NCBI GenBank assembly: GCA_963556195.1
Contig: OY744525.1
Coordinates: 80,017,844 to 80,081,843, forward strand
DNA length: 64,000 bases
Reading direction: 5' to 3'
DNA from: Sepiola atlantica
Lineage: Eukaryota > Mollusca > Cephalopoda > Sepiida > Sepiolidae
Positions 45,361-57,299 of this stretch are shown here, piece by piece (within the stretch, counting starts at the first letter, position 1; every line of letters starts with the position of its first letter). The translations under genes were made by a program, and so were the position numbers. The notes below the pieces were generated by a model. The model had not been told where the DNA came from and did not search any database. It worked only from the letters and a program-made list of their open reading frames with translations.

Positions 45361-46079
45361 ACCTATCCAAAGAGGATCACATTTATCTTTGTTCTCATAA
45401 GGGGGTTCGCAAGAAGGCATGAAACCTATTACATTTTTACTACTATTTTTAATGTGATTAAATCATCATTAAGTAGATTGTCAAAATTTTAGAAATTTAA
45501 AAAATCATTTAAAGACCTTCCAATGAGGGCTTAACTCTTCAAAATTAACACCTTTCTAAACCCATTTTAGTTGTGTTATCTTTATCGTCACATAGTTTTC
45601 GCCATAGAAATATGTTTCTGATTGCATTGAAATATTTAGGAGCCTATCTTCTTGAATATTTTAAAGGAGTCCTTAAAGGAGTATAAGCCTCCCACTGATA
45701 TTCATTTTACTGATGATTTTAATGGGAAACTAACCAGAAGTAACAAACAGAAAATTATATCCATTCTATACATTTTAGCAAATGTTGCTTATTAAATACT
45801 ACTAAGTTAAAACTTTTGTGATTCCAATAAATTCAGTTGTGTAATCACACAGTTTTTAACAAATCGGTATGTTTTTGATTGTTTTAAAGTATATTGTAGT
45901 CTGGTTTATTGCATTTATTAAGGTTTCAAGTGCATTTCGTTCTTATGAATCTGCTCTTCATTTTTTTCATAACATGTTATGAATAGTATCTTACCATTTT
46001 ATGACTAATATCTTACCACTTTATGACTAATATGTTATTTATTTTATGACTAATATATTTTTATCTTTGGATTCATAAT

Positions 46080-46680
46080 AATAACTGGTATAAAGTTACG
46101 TGGCATTAATAAGCCTTTTGTAACGTTCGATAAAGGAATCTATAGTAAGGATTTCTGCATAGATAGCCGTCCTAATGGCTTGTTGGACATGAAGGAAATA
46201 GGTTACCAAGTTTTGTTTGGACAAACTTCTTCTTTACAATTTAAATCAGTTCTATTCAAACAGCTTCATCAACACAATGAATGGTCCGGAAAGAGTTATG
46301 AAAACAGGAATACAAAATAAATTGAGTCTGCAGACGTATATGTACTATAGAAATGAGATTGAGTCTAGGAGTTTCATCTCATCTAGCCAAGCCATGACTA
46401 TAGACGAGAGAAGAAATATAACGTCTGTTCACATTGACATCTCAACTGGAACTCTTTATAAATCGTGGAAAAATGGTTTGGCCGAAAGCGAAAGTTCACC
46501 TCTTATGCAAACGGTGTTCTTATCAAACAACGTATATATCACTCTGCGAGTGAGAACATACAAGTGCAAAAGTAACTCGATCCTAATTATATAACTGCTA
46601 CAAATCCTTTCAACCCCACCAGATGGCCCATAATCTTCTTGTCGGCAGAAACTATTGACATAGTTGGCTAATCGGGTAGT
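46080..46680 (+). pseudogene. Frame-shifted coding-like stretch, origin unknown
   Basis: Three successive plus-strand frames look like protein: 46081-46320 (KGIYSKDFCIDSRPNGLLDM), 46321-46570 (RSFISSSQAMTIDERRNITS and VFLSNNVYITLRVRTYKCK) and 46590-46665 (FNPTRWPIIFLSAET). Balanced composition and the handover between frames suggest a decayed gene rather than chance, but I recognise no family. A transposon or an old viral insertion are both possible. No start codon or boundary is clear. Confidence 0.4.
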
Positions 46681-47284
46681 GACATCTCTCTATTTCCTTT
46701 TCCTCTTTTGCATTGTTGTTAAGCTGCCGCAGTAAAGAAATAGCAGATGTTTCCTCTTTCCTTCGGTTCTGTAACCAGGTAAGAAATAAAAAACAAACGC
46801 CAACAATATTTTTGATCAATGGCGACGTTATGCTTTTTGATGTTCTATTCTTTTGCAGAACTATAAAGTTACATACGATGTAAACTTCCCATCGCCTGCT
46901 CCCCAAGGAAAAAGGGCGAACGTAGACTGAGCTTTGAAAAAAGGCGACCGACTTCTATCAGATCACCTGCCAAACAAGCAGATCTTTCTCTCTTCTTTGT
47001 CACGTCTCATTTTGAACTTCCTGTCCATGACATCATATCCTTTAACTCTAATTTTTAACTTTTAATGGAATTTTCCATTCCTCTGCTTAATTTAACCTTA
47101 TGTGAAAAATATCGTTTTGAACACTATTTTTACACAGAGAGGCCACTATCACTATAAGAGTTGGTGCTTCAACATATTTCAAAGAAATATACAATACTGC
47201 TATGGTTAAAATTGTGTGAAAATAGAAGTTACATAACTGACTTTGAGGGCTTATAATAGTTTTACTTTTGTAATAGTGTTAGAA

Positions 47285-47740
47285 CCCTATTGAAATTATT
47301 GAAATCTGTGAAATCAAAGGATATGCTGTGGCAAACAAGACAGGCTCATTCAAGAAAGTGCAGGACACTTTCATGCATCAGTTTAAATGTGAAAAGGCCC
47401 CCTTCAAGAGGAGCATTCAGGACTGAGTGGACCATTCCAAGAACTATGGGACAATGGAGAACCTCACTGCAGCCAGTGACAATCGTCCAAGCCATTCAAG
47501 ATGCTACAAGAAGTGTACAGCTGAGCTGATCAAAAGCGTGAGGGAATCAGGTCAGCAGAGTTCGAAAAACTGTGTACAAGAATGTGCTTATTGTAAAGTT
47601 CTGGTTACAGCAAGATGGAGCAAGCTTTCACACCTTAAAGCTGTCCAAGAATTGGCTGAAAGACAACTTTTGAGGCTGTGTGATCAGATTCAAGACTGAT
47701 TTTTAGTTGGCACCTTACACCTTAAAAAATAAGAATAGGA
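47285..47740 (+). pseudogene. Transposase N-terminal relic
   Basis: Plus-strand pieces: FKKVQDTFMHQFKCEKAP, KNYGTMENLTAASDNRPSH, TAELIKSVRESGQQSSKN and LKAVQELAERQLLRLCDQIQ. The order and the ELI.SVRES.QQS block match the N-terminal DNA-binding part of Tc1/mariner-like transposases common in invertebrate genomes. Catalytic part missing; frameshifts present. Confidence 0.55.
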
Positions 47741-47991
47741 ATGTTAATAAGAGATCCAGGACTTTGAGCTGGAGTGCACAGTGGTTCTCATTGGTTATCG
47801 GGAAATGTTGGGTGGGCCTTGAGGAGGTTAAATTTCCCGAAAATTATTTCAATTAATGCAATTTTACTTAAAAATGCTGAGTACATCCTTTGGCCCCATC
47901 CCTCAAAATTAAATATTAAAAAAAGAAGGTAATATGGTGTTATGTGCCCTTTTGGACACATGGTTCCTTATTCAATCTGAGTAGTGCCAGG

Positions 47992-47995
<4 letters not shown>

Positions 47996-48081
<86 letters not shown>
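47996..48081. repeat. Compound (CT)n(AT)n microsatellite
   Basis: CT run then AT run, directly next to the 3' end of the LINE that follows on the minus strand. Confidence 0.95.
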
Positions 48082-48082
<1 letters not shown>

Positions 48083-48134
48083 TGGACTCTCCCGTCGATT
48101 TCGACGTATGAGGTCTTGACAACTTAAAATTTGT

Positions 48135-50142
48135 TTAGTCTACGATGGATGTAGCATGCTTACATTTACTCAAACGTAAATGGCATTTGAGTCCTGTGAG
48201 AGATTTGCAAACCAGCCCACAATGGATGCAAGAAGGAAGATCTTGAGAAAAATCGGCTGGGATACTTGTAGATGTTTTGTTCTTTCGCGTCTTTCGCGCT
48301 GTTGATCAATGGCAGTTACAGAGAACCGCCTGATGCCCCTCTGGCAGTCAGATCACCATTCCTTCCGTCGAGAAGCAAGCTGTTCAAAATCACGATAAGC
48401 AATATTGATAGATGTCAAATTCATCTTCAACTTGTCCTTAAAGCGAAGCAGCGGTCGACCCACATTTCGCCTTCCACTGTTGAGCTCGCCATACATCAGT
48501 TGCTTTGGTATTCTATCATCTTCCATACGTAAGACATGTCCTGCCCAACGCAGTTGTGATTGCATCAAAAAGCTTTCAATTCCGCCAATACCGCAGCATG
48601 TAAATAGGTCCGCATTAGACATCCGATTTCTTAGGGTGGCACCACAAATCGTTCTAAGGCAATTTTTGTGAAAGACATCAAGCTTCTGAATGTGGCTGCG
48701 ATAGACTGCCCATGATTCCGATCCATAAAGCAGTGATGTTAGCACAACTGCTCTATACACAAGTACTTTTGTTCTCAAACTTATCCCCCTGTCCTTCAAT
48801 AACCGATGACGCAGTTTTCCAAAGGCAGTGGTTGCTTTCGCAATTCGGTTAAAGATTTCGTTATCAAGGGAGGCACTCCAATTTATTTTACTCCCAAGAT
48901 AAGTGAAGTTTTTCACATATTTCAGATCTTTACCGTCCACTTGGATTGGAATATCTGGAAAACAGTGTACTGGTGGTCGTTGCTTTACTGGTGGCCGTTG
49001 CTTTACACCCTGAACTTGGTTAGGCATGAGACGAGGTTGGTGAATCACTTTTGTTTTCTTGATGCTGATTGTCAGACCAAAAGCCTTGCAAGCAGTCGAA
49101 AACCTGTCCACAAGCAGTTGCGCTTCCTCCCGAGATATTGCACAAAGTGCAGCGTCATCTGCAAACAAAAGATCCCTGATGACAGTTTGTCGAAGAAGGG
49201 TCTTAGCTTTGAAACGTTGCTGGTTGAAGAGACCACCACTTGTTCTAAATTTAAACTTAACCCCAGTATCTATATCAGCGAAAGCATATCTCAGCATAAC
49301 TGAAAAGAACAAAGCAAATAGCACAGGTGCCATTACGCAACCCTGTTTGGTACCATTTGTCACATTGAACGGTTCTAAAGACTCTCCATTTGAAACAACC
49401 GATGCCTTCATTCCATCATGGAAAGAAATAATTACATTCAGCATGTTGTCAGGTATTCCCAGCTTGTCCAGCACTTTCCAGAGGGCTTCGCGGTTTACTG
49501 TGTCAAAGGCCTTTGTAAGGTCAATGAAAACCATATACAACTCGTCGTTCTTTTCCCGAACTTTCTCGGCAACCTGGCGGAGGGAAAAGATCATATCGAC
49601 AGTACCCCGACCAGCACGGAAACCGCACTGAGATTCGGGATAGATATCATCAACAAGGTGTTTAATTATTCTGTTGAGAATAAGCCTTGCCAAGACCTTC
49701 CCTGCAATTGACAAAAGTGAGATGCCTCGATGGTTGTCACAGATGTTTCTATTGCCTTTATTCTTATACAAGTGTTGAATTAATACATCTTTGAAATCCT
49801 GAGGGACATTTCCACCCTGCCAGATCTTCACAAAGAGACTGTGCAGCTTCTTCACTAGTGTCTGGCCACCGTACTTAAACACCTCAGGAAGTAAGGTGTC
49901 TTTTCCTGACCTTTTGCCTGACGACATTTGCCTAATAGCAACGAAAACTTCATGTATTGCTGGAAGGAAGGAGAGTTCATGAATCTCAGGTCGTTCAGTG
50001 ATAGATGAAAGTATTTCTTCATCAGTTGTGGAAGTATTGTTTAGGACCACTTCGAAGTGCTCCTTCCAGCGATTCAATATATCCGCTCTATCATTTATCA
50101 GTGTGCCATCATTTGCAGATACGGGAGAAACGCCAGATTCGT
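48135..50142 (-). pseudogene. LINE reverse transcriptase and C-terminal domain
   Basis: The main frame (48353-50077, 574 codons) holds all RT blocks: FKDVLIQHLYKNKGNRNICD, FRAGRGTVDMIF, VFIDLTKAFDTVN (first catalytic Asp), TKQGCVMAPVLF, DLLFADDAAL (catalytic Asp pair) and FTYLGSKI. The C-terminus has WAGHVLRMEDDRIPKQL. A TGA follows RRKEW (48353). Beyond it, after a frameshift near 48245, the strand encodes CIHCGLVCKSLTGLKCHLRL, a CxxC..H zinc-finger-like end with stop at 48135-48137. RT core residues are intact. A short in-frame duplication, KQRPPVKQRPPV, lies between RT and thumb. Confidence 0.92.
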
Positions 50143-51450
50143 GCGGTCCAAAAACTTTCTTAATACCTTCATAAAAACTTTCAAGTCTTTTCTATCAAAT
50201 GCTTCTTGCATTAATTTGGCATGTGAGGACCACCATGCCTCTTTCATCTGCCGTAATGCTTTCTGAACTTTACTTTTGCATTCCTTGTACAATTTCCTCT
50301 TTAGTGTTGAGTTCTTATCATTAATCCAGGTTTTATGAGCCCTTTGCATTTCATTGATCAACTCCTGGGCCTCAACATTCTGGTCATCGAACCAGTCCTG
50401 ATGCCTACGGACAGGTAACCCCAAAACCTCCAATGCAGATGTGTGAATTACGTCCCGCAAGGATTTCCAGGAAGATTCGATATCATCGGTTATCTCAACA
50501 GAATCCAATGAGCAATCAAGACGGGCCGACAGTGCTGCCCGCTGAACGGTATTCTTTAATGGTAGAATGTTTATCTGTTTAGGGACAGAGGAGCGTTTCA
50601 CTCGTCTGTGCTGTAAACGAAAAGACGTTTTACTTCGAAGCAAGGCATGATCTGAAAGATAGCAACTTGTATGGAACGAACGAGTGATACGAAAGTCCCC
50701 AAGGTCACGTCTCTTGGTGATGATGTAGTCAATCAAATGCCAATCCCTAGACGAGGGTGCATCCATGTAGTCTTGTGGGAGTTTTTCTGCTGGAATACAG
50801 TGTTGGTAATGCACAGATTAAGCTCTCCACAAAGAGACAACAAACGAAGACCATTCCCATTCATACGACCAACGCCATGATGACCCAGAACACCACGCCA
50901 TTATGTACTATCCACACCCACACGTGCATTAAAATCACCCAAAATAATAAGTTTGTCCTTGTGTCGAACATTAGTGATAATTTCTCTTAGTTGCTGGTAA
51001 AAATCATTTTTCTCCTACTCTGGTCTGTTCAACGTGGGAGCATAACAACTAATTAAAATAGCACGGGTATCACATTCAAGATTAAGGGTTAATGTCATCA
51101 AGCGATCCGAAAACCCCTTTGGAAGGGTCGGCAATGACTTTGCAAGATTGGACTTGATAGCAAATCCTACTCCAGAATGTCGAGGCTCCTCTGGGCCTTT
51201 GCCACTCCAGAAAAAGGTATAACCACCCTTTTCTTCTGTCAGTTGTGAATTTCCAGCCAGGCGAGTTTCACTAAGGGCGGCAATATCGATGTCAAACCTT
51301 TTAAGCTCAAGTGCGACAAGAGCCGTCCTACGTTCTGGCTGAGTATCATTGTCAAGTAGAGTACGGACATTCCAAGATCCAAAATGAAAGTTTTTACTTC
51401 TTCTGTTATTGGGACTGCATGTTGGATACCCAGACAGCTGCAGTTGGCTG
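50143..51450 (-). pseudogene. LINE apurinic-type endonuclease and linker
   Basis: Endonuclease blocks appear in order: FHFGSWNVRTLLDN, IAALSETRL (catalytic Glu), GVGFAIKSNL, LISCYAPTLN, LIILGDFNARVGVD (D.N motif) and, after frameshift, WHLIDYIITKRR with YLSDHALL (SDH motif). Damage: a TAG after NRPE (51015), a TAA after GVDST (about 50900), a frameshift near 50755 and another near 50155 that separates it from the RT frame. The region 50160-50640 is the usual charged linker, with HQDWFDDQNVEAQELI. Confidence 0.88.
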
Positions 51451-51690
51451 CCAAGGGTAATGATGAGCAAGCATATGTTTAGGGCTCCTTTTATCGCCCC
51501 CTCCCCAGCATAGGGAAAGCAGTGCTATCCCTAAACAGGGCTGCTTTGTCACCGATAGAGGACACGGACTGCACAATTGCTCAAATGTTTGGGCAGAACG
51601 GCCATCACCCACCGGTCGCCAAAGTGTAGAGATCAAGCTAAGAACTTCCAGTAATATCCTTTACCTGTTCCCGTTGCCTGTGGACTTTTT

Positions 51691-52367
51691 TTTTTTTTTT
51701 GTGCAGGACTTTGGTATAAACTTAAGTTGTCAAGAAACCCACACAAAAGATTTGTTTATAGTGGTGAAAGCCTGTGTAAATACTATCCACACTTTTTGGA
51801 CCTTTTCATAAACCCAAGTCGGTGCAGAAAAATCGCCACAGATTAAGCAAGAAAAGACCTCAGGTTTAACATCAGAGTTTTCCATCTCCTAGATACCTGT
51901 CTTAACAAAGACTAAGGGAGGTATCTTGCCCAGTGGTATTAACGCACCCCCAGACACTATCCTGGGAATTTTCATAACCCGGCACCATATATATATGTCT
52001 ATACATATATAGATACAGACCACTATCCAGTGGCAGGGGGGTAGATTGGTGAGCGCCGGGACATATCTGCATGCCAGCAGGCCCTGCACACTGCACCTCT
52101 GGGGTTCTAACCTACTCCGAGATCTCTAGTCTATTAGCCTGGGGCCGCAAGGCGCCCAGTTATCATAGTGTACCACGGGGAGGTCAGACTAGAGTCTTGT
52201 CTGGGGATAGGCTATATACCAGCAGGGGAGACTTACTCACTCGGCTCCCTTTTCGCTCAGCTAGTGGGCTATCTGGCGGCTAAGCAAAGAGGAAGCACAT
52301 GCAACTACAAGTACGCTCCACTGTTGCACTAGACGCATCACGCAGACCTGTGGATAACTCCACCACA

Positions 52368-52370
<3 letters not shown>
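51691..52370. other. Unassigned GC-richer repeat-like block
   Basis: 51.9-52.36 kb is clearly GC-richer than its surroundings (for example CCTGGGGCCGCAAGGCGCCC near 52139) and ends in an AT microsatellite. Small frames on both strands conflict. Probably part of an unidentified retroelement. Confidence 0.35.

Positions 52371-52418
<48 letters not shown>
52371..52418. repeat. (AT)n microsatellite
   Basis: AT run. Confidence 0.95.
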
Positions 52419-52421
<3 letters not shown>

Positions 52422-53379
52422 GCCAAATATTTTCTTATTTATCACTGTATTACAATCAAAGCAGCTTAATGGAATTTACATAATTAATGTCCTATATTTT
52501 TTTGAAATACTCTATTTATAGTCAAGCAAAGTTGCAAACACAATCTTTTGTTTACCTAATTTGCATAATTATATTTTCAAACATTTCAAAATAAATAATT
52601 GTTTGCTGTTATTCAATTATAATTTGATTGCCACATTTGCTTATATATATATGGAATAGTGTTGTCGATATTACCAGCAATTAATTAAAGTGATAATAAC
52701 AAAAAATGACAAAAAATCGAAACCATGTTCATTACTTTTCAAAGGATGTGCCCCTCCTCCTGCAAGGGGAATAATTTCTTTCAACAAATTATTTATTTCT
52801 AATTCTCCTCCACCGCCACCAATCGACAAGCAAAACATTTTTTTGAACTTAGCTAATTATTTTTATATACTTCATTTTTAAAGCATAGTTTTTCCTAAAA
52901 AAGCAGCATTCATTGTTCCTGATATAGAATTTCAAACATAATTTTATAACTAAACGCTTTAAAATATGCTTTTTTATTTATTTCAGCCTTTAATTTTCGT
53001 AGTTTTTACATTTTCCGTCAAAAATAAATAAATAACAATAAACTTATTGTTTAATGTTTTGTTAACAAACCGCCTTTTCACTATTCTGTCCAAATTATGA
53101 ACAAAAAATGTGTTTAATTGTTTTTCCATTCTGTCTTTCATACATAACCACAGTTTGTCAAATCGAACAAAAACGACTTTCCTAAGATCACATTGATTAG
53201 TGAACGATCAATTGGTTAGATTGGTGAGATTGCACGTGGATTCGCAGCCTGATTGCCGATGTGCAAAAACGTAAAGCGAAAGTTTGAAATAATTTGTTGG
53301 GTTATGGAATATCGCCAGTTGCTCTTGTCACAGGCATCTATGAGAAGGACAATCAGATTATTCACAGATATTTATCTCG

Positions 53380-53380
<1 letters not shown>
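52419..53380. other. AT-rich intergenic sequence
   Basis: No recognisable gene or repeat. Confidence 0.4.

Positions 53381-53382
<2 letters not shown>

Positions 53383-53435
<53 letters not shown>
53383..53435. repeat. (AT)n microsatellite
   Basis: AT run. Confidence 0.95.
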
Positions 53436-53437
<2 letters not shown>

Positions 53438-53719
53438 TAGCTAGAATATCTGTTGCAAGAAGAGTTCATAATAACGAAAAACAGTTTAATAAGTGCAAGA
53501 AATCACACTCCAAAATAGTTTAATTTTGTGGGGTTAAGCTTCTATTAGAGAGTCTTAGAATTAACCAAAGTTACTCATACTTTTAGAAACGATATAATTT
53601 TGCGTCTTTTATCTATGGTTTTAATCTCAGAGATAATACATTTACTAAGGAGAGGGAGAAGGTTCCTGCTTTATCAAGGACTTAAAAAAATAATTAAGAC
53701 AGAAAGAAAGAATTAGAAA

Positions 53720-53720
<1 letters not shown>

Positions 53721-53775
<55 letters not shown>

Positions 53776-53797
53776 ATAATAATAATAATAATAATAA
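53721..53797. repeat. (CTA)n(ATA)n microsatellite
   Basis: CTA repeats passing into AAT repeats, abutting the LINE relic at 53.8 kb. Confidence 0.95.
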
Positions 53798-53799
53798 AA

Positions 53800-54400
53800 T
53801 CATTGTGTATAGTGCTTAGGTGCACCAAACTCGTCAAAAATGCATGTACATGTGTGCATGTATATACGGGTATAGTTTTGTCGAATTTTGGAAAGCATGA
53901 GGCTTGTAAAGGGTGCAGAGTCTCGATTGCCAACAACTGATGCAGGCAGTTTGTTCCATGCTTCACCAATTCTGAGTGTGAAAATATGTTTTCTAAAGTC
54001 ATCGCTGTGCTTTTTTTCTGACTTTGCATGCATCTCTACGTGTGTTAGGCACATGAAGATCAAAAAGGCGCTCATCATCGTTGTTGGCGAGATGGTTAAT
54101 AATTTTGTGAGTGTTTACTACGTCAGTTTCTAGACATCGTAGCTTCAATGAATCCAAGTTCAAGGAAGCAAGACGTTCAGAGTATGGCAGTGTATGATGG
54201 AGCGTATTCGCTTGGTTGCACGTCTCTGATTGGTTTCCAGGAAGTCAATGTTCTGAGCCGGATGGTGATTCCAGACTGATGATGCAAACCAGAGCTGTAT
54301 ACAGTTTTAAATAGATTGCTGAAGAGCGGCTAAGAAAGGACTTGCTAAGTGAGGCTAAGATATGTTCGGCCTTCTTGACGATTTTAGAGATGTGCTTTGT
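53800..54400 (-). pseudogene. LINE RT C-terminal relic (family L2 copy 3)
   Basis: The best preserved of the three copies. The minus strand reads FLIFMCLTHVEMHAK, HIFTLRIGEAWNKLPASVVG and FTSLMLSKIRQNY. Further upstream on the same strand (54.1-54.4 kb) decayed RT thumb sequence continues. The 3' end runs into the AAT/CTA microsatellite at 53.8 kb, as for many LINE tails. Confidence 0.75.
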
Positions 54401-54547
54401 CCAATGCAAATTTTACAAATTTAACCACCGAGTTTCATAAATCAGAAACTGTCAAAAGTTTGTTACTCAGTTTTGAATCCACAAATCGACCAAGAACTTG
54501 CATTTCAATCTATATCTGAATGGTACACTTTCATAACAAAGCCAGTT

Positions 54548-55300
<753 letters not shown>

Positions 55301-55867
55301 ACTTAATTCTTCTAATTCAATCGATATGTTATTTAAAATAACGATCTAGGAAATAAAGTTCCTAGTTTTGGATTTAAATCTGAATAAATAAATAAACACA
55401 TAGGAAAAAAAAGAAAAGTTTACAAAAAATATTCCACCACCGCCACCGCCACCCTCGCCGATCCACCTTCTATGTCACCAAAACTCTGTAATTAGAGCTG
55501 AGCTCGCAAAAGCCTGTAATTGAAATTCCATCTTTCCTATTGAACGAGAAAGAGCGTTAACAGACCTATTGATCTGGAATCATGCTCGACCAGAATACTG
55601 GAACGGCCGAGCTTGCAATAATAGGCAGGGATTGCATCGCAAATGATATTTTTCTTGACTTTCTTCAACTAATAAGCTTAGAAGAAAGGATATTAAGTGA
55701 TGTTTACAATGCACAACGAACAACCTTATAATTACAGAAGATGTGCGTTTTAAACATGAGTCTCCATCTGCCTATAAAAGAATGCTAATTTGAACGTGAA
55801 GATTTTGTTTTGTTTTATTTTATCTAGTATATAAAGGAAAGTCGCAATTCTCTCTCTCTCTCTTAAT

Positions 55868-56503
55868 GTTTAATTTTACTTCAGTCGAAGTTCTCAGAAA
55901 TCAAGGGGCCCCTGCCTGGGGCTAACACTTGATCTCTATATGAGATACATAGATACCCGAGTATTCTATTAAAATTCTCCTTTATTTCTCAAGCATTGAG
56001 TTAGTAAAAAAGTTAAGAATAATTTCTTCTCTCCCCAACTGACCAGTCAAGTATGTAGTAGTATATCTTTTTTGTAGTCTGTTGGTCTTACCGGATTCCA
56101 GGACAAGAATTCATCTAGTCTGGTGGAGTATCCAGCTACGTGGTGTTACTTGAGGTAACATCACTAGGAGAAGATGCACTATTCCTCGTATGAGGGGATC
56201 TTATTTGTGCTGCGGATACTATGTAATTTTGAATATTTGGTCAGGGTTTACTTGTAGGGGTAAGTATCCTCATGTCAGGTTGTCCTGACAAACCCTTGTA
56301 CAGAGAGACCGAAGACACTCAAGGATAGTGTCTAGTAGGTAATTCAAACTCTCCTCTGTTTAATTTTACTTCAGTCGAAGATCTCAGAAATCAAGGGGCC
56401 CATTCCTGGGGCTAACACTTGATCTCTATATGAGATACATAGATACCCGAGTATTCTATTAAAATTCTCCTTTATTTCTCAAGCATTGAGTTAGTAAAAA
56501 AGT
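55868..56503 (+). repeat. Pair of nearly identical 145-bp direct repeats
   Basis: 55868-56013 and 56360-56503 differ at only a few positions (GTTCTCAG/GATCTCAG, CCCTGCC/CCATTCC) and are 492 bp apart. They may be terminal repeats of a small element or a recent local duplication. TG/CA ends and target duplications are not clear. Confidence 0.85.
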
Positions 56504-56880
56504 TGTGTGTGTGTGTGTGTCCAGTTACAAGTCAGAAGATATGCTTACAAACTCTACATCATCTGATTCAGTGTGACCTCGACCTGGTTATGGTAAAAAC
56601 AAATACTGTCAAATTCATATCAAGGATCAGGTTAATGCATAGGAGAGAGGGAACTTTTACTTTTTCCCACATTCTTACTGGTAGTTGTTTCAAAAACAAC
56701 ACTAAAACTAGGTCAAACAGGCAATCAGCTTTATTTTCTTTCTTTCTATTATATTATCTTTTCCTCTCAAACCACAGGTAAATAATATTTCTGCTTGCAG
56801 TTACATTCTCTTTTGTTTATAATGGACTATCCCAATCTTTTTATTCTTCCATTTCATTTTAATTTTGATTGGTAATAAAC

Positions 56881-56967
<87 letters not shown>

Positions 56968-56982
56968 CAGACAGAGAGACAG
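56881..56982. repeat. (GA)n with GACA interruptions
   Basis: Purine dinucleotide array. Confidence 0.95.
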
Positions 56983-57186
56983 AAATTTAATATATTTTCA
57001 CAATTTATTTTCTATATTTTGACGTTAGGAATATCAATTTTCCTTTATATAGAAAAAAGTTTTTTTTCCAAGAAAGGAGAACAACATTTTCGGCCGTAAT
57101 CCTTCGGCCCTCATCAGTGTACTGAAGAACTGTAGGTGCACGGTGGGAGGTGGATGGTGGCAGTAGGAGAGAGAAAAAATAAATAA

Positions 57187-57188
57187 AA

Positions 57189-57255
<67 letters not shown>
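57187..57255. repeat. (AT)n microsatellite
   Basis: AT runs broken by G, preceded by a TTCGGCCGTAATCCTTCGGC palindrome-like stretch at 57089. Confidence 0.9.
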
Positions 57256-57299
57256 GGAGAGAGAGAATAATTTTGTGTATGAATCTGAAATGAAAATAG

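Larger units (their letters stand above)
48090..51690 (-). mobile_element. Near full-length APE-type non-LTR retrotransposon
   Basis: Minus-strand element of about 3.6 kb with endonuclease, linker, reverse transcriptase and C-terminal zinc motif in the usual order. The 3' side ends in the compound microsatellite at 48.0 kb. The 5' part is GC-richer non-coding sequence up to about 51.69 kb, next to a T run. Clade is not assigned; the protein type is widely annotated in flatworm and mollusc genomes. Confidence 0.85.

Noticed and set aside
48806..49631. Plus-strand frames of 165 and 190 codons
   Set aside because: Antisense shadows of the LINE reverse transcriptase on the minus strand.
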